A stretch of DNA of 64,000 nt. Origin: Amaranthus tricolor (Eukaryota > Streptophyta > Magnoliopsida > Caryophyllales > Amaranthaceae). Of the stretch, positions 26,097 to 38,300 are shown in pieces; position 1 is the first letter of the stretch; the number at the start of each line of letters is the position of its first letter. A program made the position numbers and the translations under genes. Under the pieces are notes generated by a model, which saw nothing but the letters and a program-made list of their open reading frames with translations, was not told the origin of the DNA and did not search any database. Location: NCBI RefSeq assembly GCF_026212465.1, contig NC_080047.1:42938059-43002058 (forward strand). Reading direction: 5' to 3'.

Positions 26097-27120
26097 GCTT
26101 TAATCTTCTGTACATATTCTCCTAATTACTAGTTTTAAGAGACGTATATTTAGAGGTGTTCAAAACAGACTCGATGATCCGACATTTATCCGATCTTATA
26201 ACTGAATTTGACTTTGACATGCCTTCAAAGTAAATTTAAAATTATGTAAAATTTAAGGGGTACGCATTTATGTGTAAGCTTATGAAAAACGACAACAATT
26301 TTAAAGGAACAAAGAAGTATGTAATAGCTACATCGTTGACCTACTTTGCTTCTATTTCATCATTATTTCGCATTATTACCGATTTGATCTCTATTTTAAG
26401 CTAATGTTATTATAGCTAGTCTCTTGAGAAACCATGTCTTTGAGAAACGTATCTCAAGCCCAGCCCATTAAAGATTAATGTCTACTTATCGTATTCTTTA
26501 CATTATCCTTAATGCTTATTTCCGTATCCTTAATGCCTACTTTTAAAATATTAAATGTTTACTAACATCATTTTTAATACCTACTTACAATATTTTAAAA
26601 AATATATAATGTGCCGACTCAATTGGAGATGTTATTATTGCAAATCTACTTAATTTTTTACAAAATGTTCAAGTAAACCCCAAGTCGTATTATGGTTATC
26701 AAAGCTGGTTCAGAGATGGAATGTATACAACCTTACAATTGTAAAAGTAAAGATATTTTTCATAATAGCAAACATCATCTAGATTTCACATAAATAAAAA
26801 TTATACATAAATTAACAAAAAAATATTAAATTAATTTTAACATGTAAATCAAATTATTCTTTCATAGAAGAAATGAAAAACACTACTTTTTTTTCAAGTT
26901 AGTAATTATAAATTCTACCATAAAGAACCTTAAAGTTTTGACTAGTACATTTTTGGAAATATAGCTAAAGCACCAACTCTGATAAATGTGAATTTTCAAT
27001 CGAACACGATAAATTTATCAAAAATTAAGCTTCGTGCATGGGCATGTACTTCTACAAGTGAAGGTTCAAGGTCGGCTAAGATTCAGAATACAAGTAGCTA
27101 ATACTAACCCATCATGGAAA
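26097..27120. other. Intergenic region between GDSL and EMG1 (tail-to-tail)
   Basis: Both genes end here. At 26152-26240 a sequence starting AGAGGTGTTCAAAACAGAC matches the left end of the element at 39442. The rest is AT-rich and unremarkable; 3' UTRs are not delimited. Confidence 0.5.
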
Positions 27121-29702
27121 TCACAGGATGCTCCATTTCTGTTGCAAGCCCTCACAAATTCTAGCTATACACCATGCGGCACTCATCGGATAGCCAGAGA
27201 CTGCAAATTAAGAAGCATATTGTCAATAACACCAAATAGGCATACGGACTAAAACAAAAAATGTTCATAAGCAATTCACCCTCGACGCAAAAAAACTGCC
27301 CCTAGCTTAATAAAAAATGGGAGAAGCAAAAAGTACATTAATACTGTCTTTCAAATATTAAGGGAAGTTGTAAAGTCTATTATTGACAAATATTAAGGGA
27401 AGTTGTAAAGTTGTAAAGTACATTTATACTGTTTTTGGTAAATGACTTTTGGATGGGCTTTTTGATTGGTTTTTGGCTGGTCAAAAAGCCAAAAAAACTT
27501 GTTTGGCAAGCGGTTTTCAACTAACTAAAAAGTTGATTTTTATTTTAGTCAAAGTGAAAAAGCTAACTTGATTAGCTTTGGCTTGTTGACCTAGTTTTTT
27601 CTCTAATAATCAACTAACAACCAATATATAGTTTTACCAAGAATGTTTTTAAACCGCTAGCTTATTCAAATAGCTGAAAATCCAACATATAAATGTTGGT
27701 CAAACAAGCCAACTAAACAACTAGCTTAAAAGCCAGCATTTTTTGCTGATCAAACAAGCCAACTAAAAAAGCTTACAACCAACTACAAACAAACATTTCA
27801 ACTACAAAATCAGAATTTACGCTTTAGAGCAGTATCAAACGATCCAACTTACTATACCATAGATTCATTTGGTCAACATTGATTCCCACACAATCAAGAA
27901 AACACAGGTTTTAAAATCACTTACTTGCTATGTAGTCTTCAACGTACTCATCATTAACCTTTCCATGAGCCATCGCACCAACCTGAACAAGCAAAGGATT
28001 GAAAAAGACCAATATTACACTAGAAAAAGGAATAACATAACAAGTTCAGTCACTTATAATGCATACCACAAAGACATAGTTGAGATCCTCTTTAACAGCA
28101 GTCACATATTTCTGAATGTCAACCAATTTATCCGAGCTGAATGAAAAGCCTGACGAATGAACAACCAAATGTCATTCACTATAGAGGGAATTGGATAAAA
28201 AGATCGAAGCCGTTCCAAACAGTTACAAGACAGGATCACTAGTCAAACGTAAGCTCACCTATCTTACGGGAATTAAGAGGTAGATACTGAGTAACAGGAT
28301 TTTTAATCACACGGAAGAGTTTGTCTCGCTTGCCAGCTGCATATATGCTCAACTTCTGTAGCAATTGCACTGAAGTGACATGGGAGAAAATTAAAAAGAC
28401 ACCAAAGTACAGGCCAAATATAGCAAACTACAGTTAAGAACAGTGTCACATGGTTCACTAATTGCCTCGTGAATCACGATTTGTAAATAGCGAACTACGG
28501 TCGGTTTAGGGCTATTTTTGAACCATTTTGAGTGAATCGCGAATTCAAAAGGCGAACTAACTAGTGAATTATGTTTCACTGGTTAAGAAATATGAATAGA
28601 TTCAAAAAGAAAGGTGCAAGGAAATAATTTTAACTTACACATAATGCCAGCAAAACGTTTATATGTTCTCGGAATACGAACATGAGGCTTAACCTCAAAA
28701 AGTATGCCTTTCTCAGTTTTAACATACACAGCTCGAATCCTCCCAGCCTTATTCAAGGGGCTATCCAAAATCATCAAAAGAGCCTGAAATTAAAAATTAT
28801 TTATTACATTGACAACATACCTCCAAATAAACAAGGCATATCAATCTAAATATACAAAAAAACACAAAATTAACGACAAATTCCTACGCGAAAAAGTTGG
28901 TCTCACAAACCTGATGAACAATGTCCGGCCTGTATTCTGCAGGGTCCCTATTATGCTTCCGCAAAAAATTTGCATGGTCCTCGGAGTTCAAAATTTGGTA
29001 GGTCTGCAATTGCATAAGGATATAATATCACTATAACGTAGACTCATTATCATCATCATCATCATCGTACATGGTGTATCCCGTACATAGAAATCATTAT
29101 AACGGAGACTATGATCATTAAATTATTTCATCCATTACCCATAAAACCATCCACAAAACAGGATAAAGGGGACATCAGAAGACTTAAATTAGAAAATATA
29201 CCATAATTATTAAAACTCTATTTTAACTTACAATTTTTCAAACTTAATGAGCCTAAAAGAATCAACTAAAATGAAGCCGAAGTAACGTAAACTAATAATC
29301 GAGGGCCCTTCAATTAGGGGGGATGTATTCCATTCCTTCTCAAATTCATACATTGGATGGTTGGCCCTAGTCGTATAGTCTTCCTAGCATATACAAAAAA
29401 CAAACAAACAAACAAATAAGTATTGAACTTGATGATTGGTAGACCTTGCCAACTTTGGCAACCTCAAGGGAAGCTCTTTCAAGGACGAAAATGGCACCGG
29501 AACGGCTATTTTGATCCGAAATGGTGATCGGAATCCCGGGCAAATCTTTCACAACATCATCCACTACTTTTTCATCTTCTTCAATTACACTAGTTGTAAC
29601 AGTTTGTTCCTCTTCTTTCATCACTTCTGCTTCCTCCTTGTCATACTTAGCTTCCTTTCTCTTCCTTTTCTTACCAGCTTTTACTGCAAATGGCCTTGTC
29701 AT
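27121..29702 (-). CDS. EMG1: 18S rRNA pseudouridine N1-methyltransferase EMG1/NEP1, 7 exons
   Basis: SPOUT-class methyltransferase and small-subunit assembly factor of the nucleolus. In yeast and humans EMG1 N1-methylates one pseudouridine of 18S rRNA. Exons in coding order: 29702-29445, 29003-28911, 28783-28639, 28369-28259, 28149-28067, 27982-27925, 27200-27121. They total 828 nt (275 aa), with GT-AG borders and no frame errors. The N-terminus is basic (KKRKRKE), then acidic and variable, as in plant homologues. Conserved stretches include [57 protein letters not shown] sequence (here ILFEV), [11 protein letters not shown], and a C-terminus with [14 protein letters not shown]. It is divergent to NOL10. 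Splice inference places a 5'UTR intron at 29706-31462. Confidence 0.93.
27425..27800. mobile_element. hAT-MITE-like repeat in EMG1 intron 6
   Basis: Left end resembles GTTTTTGGTAAATGAC. The interior carries many CAAACAAGCCAACTA and AAAAGCCA words shared with the elements at 21363 and 24619. Termini are not clean, so the boundaries are approximate. Confidence 0.4.
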
Positions 29703-29918
29703 TTTCTACACAGAACATTAAATATCCATGAACATATATTCTACAACTTCAAACAATAAAAATGGTAATACCCAGAAAGTAAAACAGAAAAAAACTAACA
29801 CCCAATAACAAAAAATCAACATTCAGAAATTGTGAAGTGGGCGTAAATAATTTAAAGCAAAATCAGTATTGAAAATGCCCACCGAAATTCAACTGAATAG
29901 TAATACTAATACAAATAT

Positions 29919-31393
29919 TAGGGATGGCAACGGGTCGGACAGGATCCAGATCCGGACCCGGATCCGCGGGTCCAGTTTTGCAAGACCCAGATCCAGATCC
30001 GCGGATACTCATTCTCACCACATCAATCTCAAGAAGTCATATAAACCCTTATTGCCACCAATGTCAAGCCCCTTTATTTTCCAGAACTCATCCAAAAAGC
30101 ACTCATGGGTCAAAATAATGAACAAATATCTTTGAGCTCCAACAAAAATAATATATCTTCAAATTATAAGCAGTAATAATGATAACATTTCAGTCATCAG
30201 ATGCATCAAACTCCATACAGCCAGTAAAAATACTAAAACAAGCTTACACTTAACATTATCCACAATACAACTACAAAATAATGCAATTTCCTATCAATAT
30301 CAATAATAAAACACAACACAATCAAAAACTCAAAATCATAAAACACCAAATAAGCAATTAAACCACACCACATAACGCATTATTCCATCAATATCAATCT
30401 AATAATAAGATCAAAAACTCAAAATCAAAAGACACCGATTAAATAAAAGGATTAAAACACATTAATACTTTTTCTGATCAACAAACAAAAACAAAGAAAT
30501 AAAATCACAAGTAAAATCCAAAATGATAAAAATCAAAAATTACCATTGAACTCAACAATTCAACATAAATCAAAAATTACCATTGAACTCAACAATTCAA
30601 CATAAATCAACCACTCAACATAAATCAAAAATTACCATTTAACTCAACATAAATCAACCACTAAACTCAAATAGATAAAAAACTACTCCAACATAAATAA
30701 AAAATTACCACTAAATTCAACATAAATCAACCACTAAACTTAAATAAATCAACATAAATCAACCACTAAACTCAAATAAATCAACATAAATCAACCACTA
30801 AACTCAAATAAATAAAAAACTCCTCAACATAAATCAAAAATTACCACTAAACTCAACATAAATCAACCCTAAACTCAACATTAGACATATATCTACTACT
30901 CAACATAAATCAAAAGTATTGTAGGAAAAAAAAAAATTAGGGTTCATTACCTTCAAATCCGCCACTCCAGCCGCCTGTGAGGAGAGGGTGGGTTGGCCGG
31001 TGGCTGTGAGGAGGAGTAAGCGGTTGGCCGGTGGCTATGAGGAGGAGTAGGGCTCTTTGTCGACTGTCGAGGGTGATGACTGAGTGAGGGCGTGCTGCAG
31101 AGGGAGGGAGTCTGGGAGTTGGGAGTTGGGAGTTTGAGACTCTGGGTATCAGGGATTCAGGGTATGTGGCAACTAGGGTATGTTAATATATATTTAATAA
31201 AAAAAAAAAAAAAGAAAAAACGGGTCCTCCAGACCCGCGTGTCCGGGTATTTTTCTCAGATCCGGATCCGGACCCGTAAAATTTAAAAGGATCAGGATCC
31301 GGATCCGACGGGTCCATTTTTAAAACCTAGATTCGTGAAAACGGATACGGATCCACGGATCCGGATCAGGTCCAGTACCCATTGTCATCCCTA
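29919..31393. mobile_element. Inverted-repeat element with CCGGATCCG-rich ends inside the EMG1 5'UTR intron
   Basis: The left end TAGGGATGGCAACGGGT (29919-29935) matches the reverse complement of 31377-31393 at 15 of 17 bases. Both subterminal regions are packed with GATCCGGATCCG words. The interior has an AT-rich array at 30540-30910 built from CATAAATCAACCACTAAACT units, then a GC-richer stretch with a doubled TGGCCGGTGGCT. No coding frame is seen and no convincing target duplication. The superfamily is unknown to me. Confidence 0.55.
30540..30910. repeat. Minisatellite of AACATAAATCAACCACTAAA units
   Basis: Irregular tandem copies of about 20-37 bases with shared words AACATAAATCAA and CCACTAAACTCAA. 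It lies within the element at 29919-31393. Confidence 0.75.
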
Positions 31394-31462
31394 AATACAA
31401 TACAAGTACACAAATAAATAGCTCAATTTGAAAGATAGTATAAAGAAAAAGCTGTAACTTAC

Positions 31463-32360
31463 TCAATCGAAGAACCCTAATTAGCAAAAGATGCGCGTAA
31501 AAAAAAAAAGAAGGAAGAGAATAACACACAAGGTTTAGGGAATTTCGGGTTTACAAAAGTCGGACTTATTTGGAGAACCAATGTCTATTGCCCACAAATA
31601 AAAACAATAATTTTTGTGACAACGCGTCTCTCACGTGAATTTGAACTCATTTTAAAATTAAAAAAATATTTTATGAATTATTAAATTAAACCATCTTATG
31701 TTGAAACTAATGGATTCCTATACATATATGTTAAGGTGATTATTTATAATTATAGCCTATTTGTTGATGAGACGATTTCATATAAGCCGACATAATTTTT
31801 TAATAAATGGTTTATTAACTCAACGTAAAACAACTTAATACATCTAAATAAATGAAAATTATGTTAAATCTCAATCAAAATAACTTAAACACACTGCAAA
31901 TGGAAATGCACTTTTATTATTAATTGAATATTTACATTAATATATACTCCTCATACTTACTAATGATTAATATATTTGAAAAAATATTATGATAAATATT
32001 TGTTTATCCTTTTATATTATATATAACATAAAATCCTACTACAAATTAGATTAATATACTTTTAGACTGGCCTAAAAAAAAGTCAATCAAACAAACCGCC
32101 TCTTAACAATTTGTGCAAATAAAATGTTCAGCATACAAAATTACAATTTTATCCTGAATTTATAAACCCCTCTTTTCACTTTTTCAATAGAAGAAACTTT
32201 GTAAAACCCTGTTTCTCCATAATTAAGGAGCTGGAATTCATTCTTCATCAAACAAACCCTAAATATTTCAGAACTTCACCAATTGATTGGATTTTAAGTT
32301 TCTAACAAACCCTTCAAAATTAATATTTGAAGCCGGGAAGTTTGTCAATTGATTGAAGTA
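31463..32360. promoter_or_regulatory. Shared upstream region of the divergent EMG1 and NOL10 genes
   Basis: From the end of the inferred EMG1 leader exon to the NOL10 start codon is about 0.9 kb. It contains a telo-box, AAACCCTA, at 32254-32261. A TGGGC (site II type) core lies on the minus strand at 31590-31594 (GCCCA). AACCCTAA and TTTAGGG words lie in the EMG1 leader. These two motifs together mark plant ribosome-biogenesis and ribosomal-protein promoters. At about 31755-31790 is a relative of the TGAGACGATTTCATATAAG repeat. Transcription starts are not determined. Confidence 0.5.
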
Positions 32361-35300
32361 ATGGCTTTTCATGGAGGTACTCTCAAGTCGACCTCCATTA
32401 ATGGCGTCAAAGTTTATTCTTTGACTGGTCAACACCGTTCTTTAGCCTCTTGGCTTAACCCTAAGAAGCAGCGTGCTCTTAGGAAAGATAAAGGTATTTC
32501 CTTTTCTCTTTTGATTTTTTGGGATATTATTTAAATTTGTCTGTATTTTGTTTTGTAAAGCGTAAAAGTTCACATCTTTATCAAATAAATAGTATGAGAA
32601 TATGCAACATTGTATGATTGTATGTGGGTTTTGTAAACGGGTGTTTATGTTATTGAATGAATGGTGGAATTCGTAGAGAAATATGAAGAATGGTGTATGG
32701 TGTATTTTACAATGAAATATGGAGGGTGAGTAAAAAGTTTGGACTTTGGAGACAAAATCCAAAGTAGTAGGGTTGGCTGAGGAATATGAGGGCTACTGTA
32801 CCTTACCCGGAAATAGTGATACTTGCTCCAACGGAGACAAAATCCGATTAGTGATGGGAAGGAGGGTCAGAGTAGTAGGGTTGATCTCCATGTAGCCTTG
32901 CATTGGACTTCATTTGGTGAAATTTTTCTTGACGCATTTGCATCGGTCTCTTCCTGTATGCTTTCTATCTTAAGATCAAACTAGTTATAAGTGTGACTTA
33001 CAATGTTCATCTCTCCCCCTTTCATTAAGACCTATCTAGCAGAAAAGGTGAAAAGGTCAATTAAGGTTGGAGACTTTAATTCAAAGTATAACCAATTGAA
33101 GTATGATCAAGTAAGTCTTTCTAAGTATTTGCAGTCTCCACAGAGCTGTGCTCACACATGGAGGAAGCTTCTACTGTGCCTCATCTTCTCTTGTATAGTG
33201 AAAAGCCGAAGGCTACATACTTTCAAGCATCTTGAAAAATAGAGAATAAGCATGCCAGCTTGCCAACTATCATAAATAAATTTGTGGATTCACGTTTAGT
33301 TCTGTTTTCATTGTGTTTTTATTAGCATGCTGCCATTGGCATGATATAATATGTTTTTGTTCGCCTGCTCAGCCCATATGTTCTTTTGCTCCTTAGTATG
33401 ACTTGTATTTGAATGATTTCTTATTTGTTGGAAATTTGGGTGTCCCTTGTTTAGATTATATGCGAAGAGTAGAATTAATCCAGGACTTGAGATTTGAAAC
33501 CGCAACCACGAAAATCAAGGCCACACCCGATGGAGAATTTGTTATTGCTTCAGGTATGTTGTTGCTAATATGCACATGATAGAACCCCTGTCCTCGTTTG
33601 GATAAATTTTTCTTCAACTAGTCATTGATAAACTTGAAATTATGAAAATCTAGGTATCTACCCCCCACAAGTTAAGGTGTACGAATTAAGGGAACTTTCC
33701 TTGAAGTTTGAAAGACATTTGGATTCTGAAATAGTTGATTTCCAGGTACTTCTATAATTTTATTTTGAATTGTGGGATGTCCATAATTACATTTTCAAGT
33801 AAAAAAGGAAAAAAAAAAAGAATAGAAGGCAAAAAATCAACTTGCTAGTTTCATGATCCTCACAAACCTCTTTTGATAAGATTTATTCTTTTATTGCTCA
33901 ATGATAGTTGCTGTTAGTTAATTAAACATTTTTGTGGCTGAAACAGGTCTTGTCTGATGATTACTCAAAGCTTGCATTTCTCTGTGCGAATCGAACAGTC
34001 AATCTACATGCAAAGTATGGGAGTCACTACAGTTTGAGGATTCCTAGGTATGCTATCTCATACAAGAGACATGTTGTTTCTTCTTCATTTTTACAATATA
34101 AATGAATGCACGAAAAAGCGTTTTGCCCGCTAAAAGTTGAAACTGAAAGGGAAGAACAACTCGATTTTTTTAGGTTGAATCAATAGAAATTTAGTATTTT
34201 ACTATCCTGTCCCAGAAATTTAGTGAAGAAACTTCACTCTATTTTAGCCTTCATTTTACTATCCTGTCCCAGAAATTTATTGAAGCAACATTACCAAGGA
34301 GTTATCATTTCCCCATTTCTCTTCCAATTTTCTTTAAAGATATTTTCAATTTAATGACAAACATGAGAATATATTTCAGTTTTCGTATGTGTGTTTTCAC
34401 GAGTCTTCCCATAAAAATTCTCATAATAGACTAATTTATTGTGTCTTCTATATAGGCCAGGACGAGATATGGCATATGATTGCTGGTCTTGTGATTTGCT
34501 CTGTGCTGCCTCTTCGCCAGATCTTTACCGAATAAATTTAGCACAGGTATGCCCTGCTATTCTCCAATTGATAACCTCCAAATTGTTTTGCACTTTTTTA
34601 TACTCCTATATTTTACATCCAATTGTTCTTCTCTCATCTATAAGTCTCGCTCTCTAAAAAGAGTAAATTAAACTTGCTCATCTTCTTTAGAGAACAAAGG
34701 AACTTGGCAACAACAATGACACAAAACAAAGAACCTTGAGTTTGAAATTAAATTTTCCCCTCTGGGAATTGGGATTGAATGCATGCTTAATCTTCTTGTT
34801 TTGATTTTTTGAATTATTCTTTCTTGCTCCATCGTGGGTGTCAGGGCTACTTTACTTTTCTTTATTGCTTCAATATGGGTGTCAGACTCAGAATACTAAC
34901 TTTTCACGTGCCTTCTCTATACAGGGTCGATTTCTTGCCTCTCTCCCTACTAAGTCCCCTGGACTAAATGTAGTATCTAGAAGGTACAACTGTGTTCATA
35001 TTTTATTTAATATACTCCCTCCAATTCCTTTTATTTGTCCCATTTTCTTATTTGGGCAGTTCATCTCTATTGTATTTTAAGATGGTACCCTCATTTTCTT
35101 ATAGTAAAAATACCCAATGTTGCACATGGGGCTACTATTTTAGGTAGTTTCCTTATTCTTTTAATATTAAAAATTAAAAATACCTAATATTGTACATGGA
35201 TCTACTATTTTAGATGGTCCCCTCTTATTACTTGTGCTCAAACCAAAACGGACAACTAAATTGAATTGAAGGGAGTACTTTTTTTCATCTTACTTACAAT

Positions 35301-38300
35301 TCGTCACTCTGAGATTTTGAAACTTCTGTAATGTTGAATCAGCAAGCTTCATGGATTAGTAGCCTGCGGTGGTGAGGATGGGGCTGTGGAATGCTTCGAC
35401 ATGAGAACAAGATCATCAATTGGTAGAGTTGATGCTGTCCCATCTGCTGATGAAGAGGTACAGACTTGCAGTTGTTTATTCAAAGCTCTATATCAATGCC
35501 TTCTGAATTCGTATAGTACATTAACAAATTCATGATCTATAATTTTTTTTTTCTTTTTGGATAGTTTTTCAGGATTTTTTCTCTCTTTTTGATGGTAGAT
35601 TATACTGTTGAAAATTTGTTTACTAGAAGCAGTAACATACCACATTATAGTTTCTGATTTATCTGTGACCCAGTATCTACATGCTACAACAGCCACAAAA
35701 AAAAAACGTTGATCCATGCAATGTCGTAATATTTAATATTTAGTTATTTTTTTCCTTGCATAGAATCTGAAGTCCCATTATTATCTGTGGGCTAGCTTTG
35801 TTTTTTCTGAACTTTTTTATATGAGAAAAGCACCCTAACCCATGTCCGTGCATCACTGGTAGGTAACTGCAATCGAGTTTGATGAGGATCGAGGCTTCCA
35901 GATGGCTGTAGGAAGCAGCGGAGGGACGGTAAGATGTGATTCTATAACTAGCAATCTACGTATATATTTTTAATACTGCCTTTTTGTTTTTTTTTTGCTT
36001 TCCTTGTTTTGGAAATGGTTACTTAGGAATCAATTTATGCAAATAGTGCATACCTTTTTCATAATTGTTAAAGCTCATGCGTTGCATGGACCATAATTTT
36101 AGGAACCTAAGAAGGTAGGACCTATTATCGATTGCATTGAATACGAATTCACGTAGTCCAGCAGAATCTCAGACAGGGCAATCTTCTCCAATCATTTATT
36201 ATCGGTTTATTTGTGATGGCATGATAGAAAGTTGGCATTAAACTTTAAACCATATAGCTAATTTGATAGTTATTTATTGAGCTGAGTGACGGACATTGGT
36301 CTTCTAAATGACGGGAAGAAATGAAGCGCAGTGTTTTGTTAGATGATTAGAAAATAATTTGCTTAATATGTTTCCTCTTTTAGGGATTCAATCTCTCACT
36401 ATCTACCTCACTTAAAATTATAGATAAGAAGGGAAGAAATGTACTTAATACGTGATTTCTCTTGAGTTCTTCGAATTATGAACTGTGACACTATTGTACA
36501 CGCATCTTCAGCTTTGTAGGTTATAAGTTAATATCTTTCCCATTATCTTGTGAGTGGTAAAATGAGCAGAGGATTGAATTTTTTGGGATGTCAATGTTGC
36601 TGTTTTTTTCTCATTTAACTTCTGATACGGACATACGGTGCACTGAGAAGAGTTTAGATGTATTGTATAGTAACTTGGTATGATATTCTCATTGGATGAA
36701 CTTTGTCTTAATGATGCACTGGATTTAGTTGCCACTTAAGCTCGAGCCTTTAAAGGATGTCAAATTTTGGTTTTATGCTATAAATTTGGTATCTTGTGGA
36801 ATGTCTTATTATGTCTCTGATGATATTTTTGGAAATCAAATCAGTTTTGAGTCAACACTATTATTGCTGTTTAAATGATCACGTATGCTGGCATCCAAGT
36901 TGCTTTAATTGTCAAGAGTTATATGGGAAGCGTGATACAATAGATCTGTATTTACTATTTGATGTTACAGGTTATGATCTTCGATTTGCGATCATCGAAT
37001 CCTATCCGGGTTAAGGATCATATGTAAGCATGCAGCTTCACTTTCTCACTTGTAATTCATTGACTCTGTTGATTATTCATTTCGATGTTTGATTTTCTTA
37101 AATTTTGATCCATTTCACAGGTATGGAAGCCCAATTTTGGATATCAAATGGCATCAAACTTTGAATTCTCAGCATTCTAAGTTGATCACCACAGATAGTC
37201 ATATAGTCAGGTTCTGGGATCCTGAGACGGTGAGACTTCTATTACCTTTGCGTATTATTCTTAATGAAGCTTGGTAGTCCTTTTCCGCGTTCCATTTAAT
37301 AAAGATACACCGTAACAGTAGTCACAAAATCCACATACTGCTTTCTTGTGTTTTTGTATTTTTTACTCCTTAAATTTAAAAGCTCTTTAATTGCAGGGTG
37401 AAGGGATGACGAGTATTGAGCCAACAGGTGGCGCAATTAATGATATATGTGTATTCCGTGAAAGTGGTCTGATCTTATTGGGTCTAGACTCTAGCCAGAT
37501 ACCCTCTTACTTTATTCCTGCGCTTGGGCCCTCTCCCAAGTGGTGTTCATATTTGGAAAACTTAACGGTAAGTACTTGGCCTTAGTCCTTTTTAGTAAGT
37601 AACAATAGTTTTGATCCTTTTGTAAATTGATCAGTGTTCCTTGAGTTGTTTTGTGGCGTTCCTTTTTTAAATATAAATACATTCCTTGATAGTCTTTAAT
37701 TGCGTTTTACATTAACTTTGCAGGAAGAGCTGGAAGAGAATCCCGAGACAACTATATATGATGATTACAAGTTTTTGACCAAAGAAGACCTTGAGAGACT
37801 TAACCTGACAAACTTAATCGGAACCAATCTTCTTGTTGCTACTTTGCACGGATATTTCATAAATCATAAGTTATATAAAAAGGTCAGCGAGTTTTATCTA
37901 TCTCCAATATATATTGAATTTTTTTGTTCAGCCTGTGTTTAGTTTTCATGTCTGGACTTGTCATATGCGGTAAAAGTCAACATTGCCATGTTTAATTTGT
38001 TTTAGTCTGTTGGAGATCCCGATATATGCGGAGTGTCTGCCATTGAGCAAGCACTGGGAAATGGGCGTCGAACAAAAAATCCTTTGATATTTTGAATTAG
38101 ATACCATCTAGGTCTTATTCATTAATTTATTAGGATTAGTGAGTGGCTTAATTCGTAGAAATTTGTTGGTGTTGGTGCAAATATGGTAAAAAACGTGGTT
38201 GGTGAACGGTGATACGGTAACGAGAATGATGTTCTTTAGGGTATGGTCGTTGCTTTGTAACCGTGTAAGATATTATTAGACGCATATTATGATCTATATA

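Larger units (their letters stand above)
29706..31462 (-). other. 5'UTR intron of EMG1 (inferred)
   Basis: On the minus strand GTAAGT begins at 31462 just after a leader containing TTAGGGTTCTTCGATTGA. An acceptor TGTGTAG ends at 29706, three bases upstream of the start codon. The intron would be 1757 bases and almost filled by one transposable element. RNA evidence is not available. Confidence 0.5.

Noticed and set aside
28430..28575. Possible small MITE in EMG1 intron 3 (TGGTTCACTAATTGCC..TAGTGAATTATG)
   Set aside because: End complementarity is weak and no duplication is visible.
38005..38095. Coding-like patch in NOL10 intron 12
   Set aside because: Short, ends in a stop, has no recognised domain and disrupts the otherwise perfect NOL10 splice frame.
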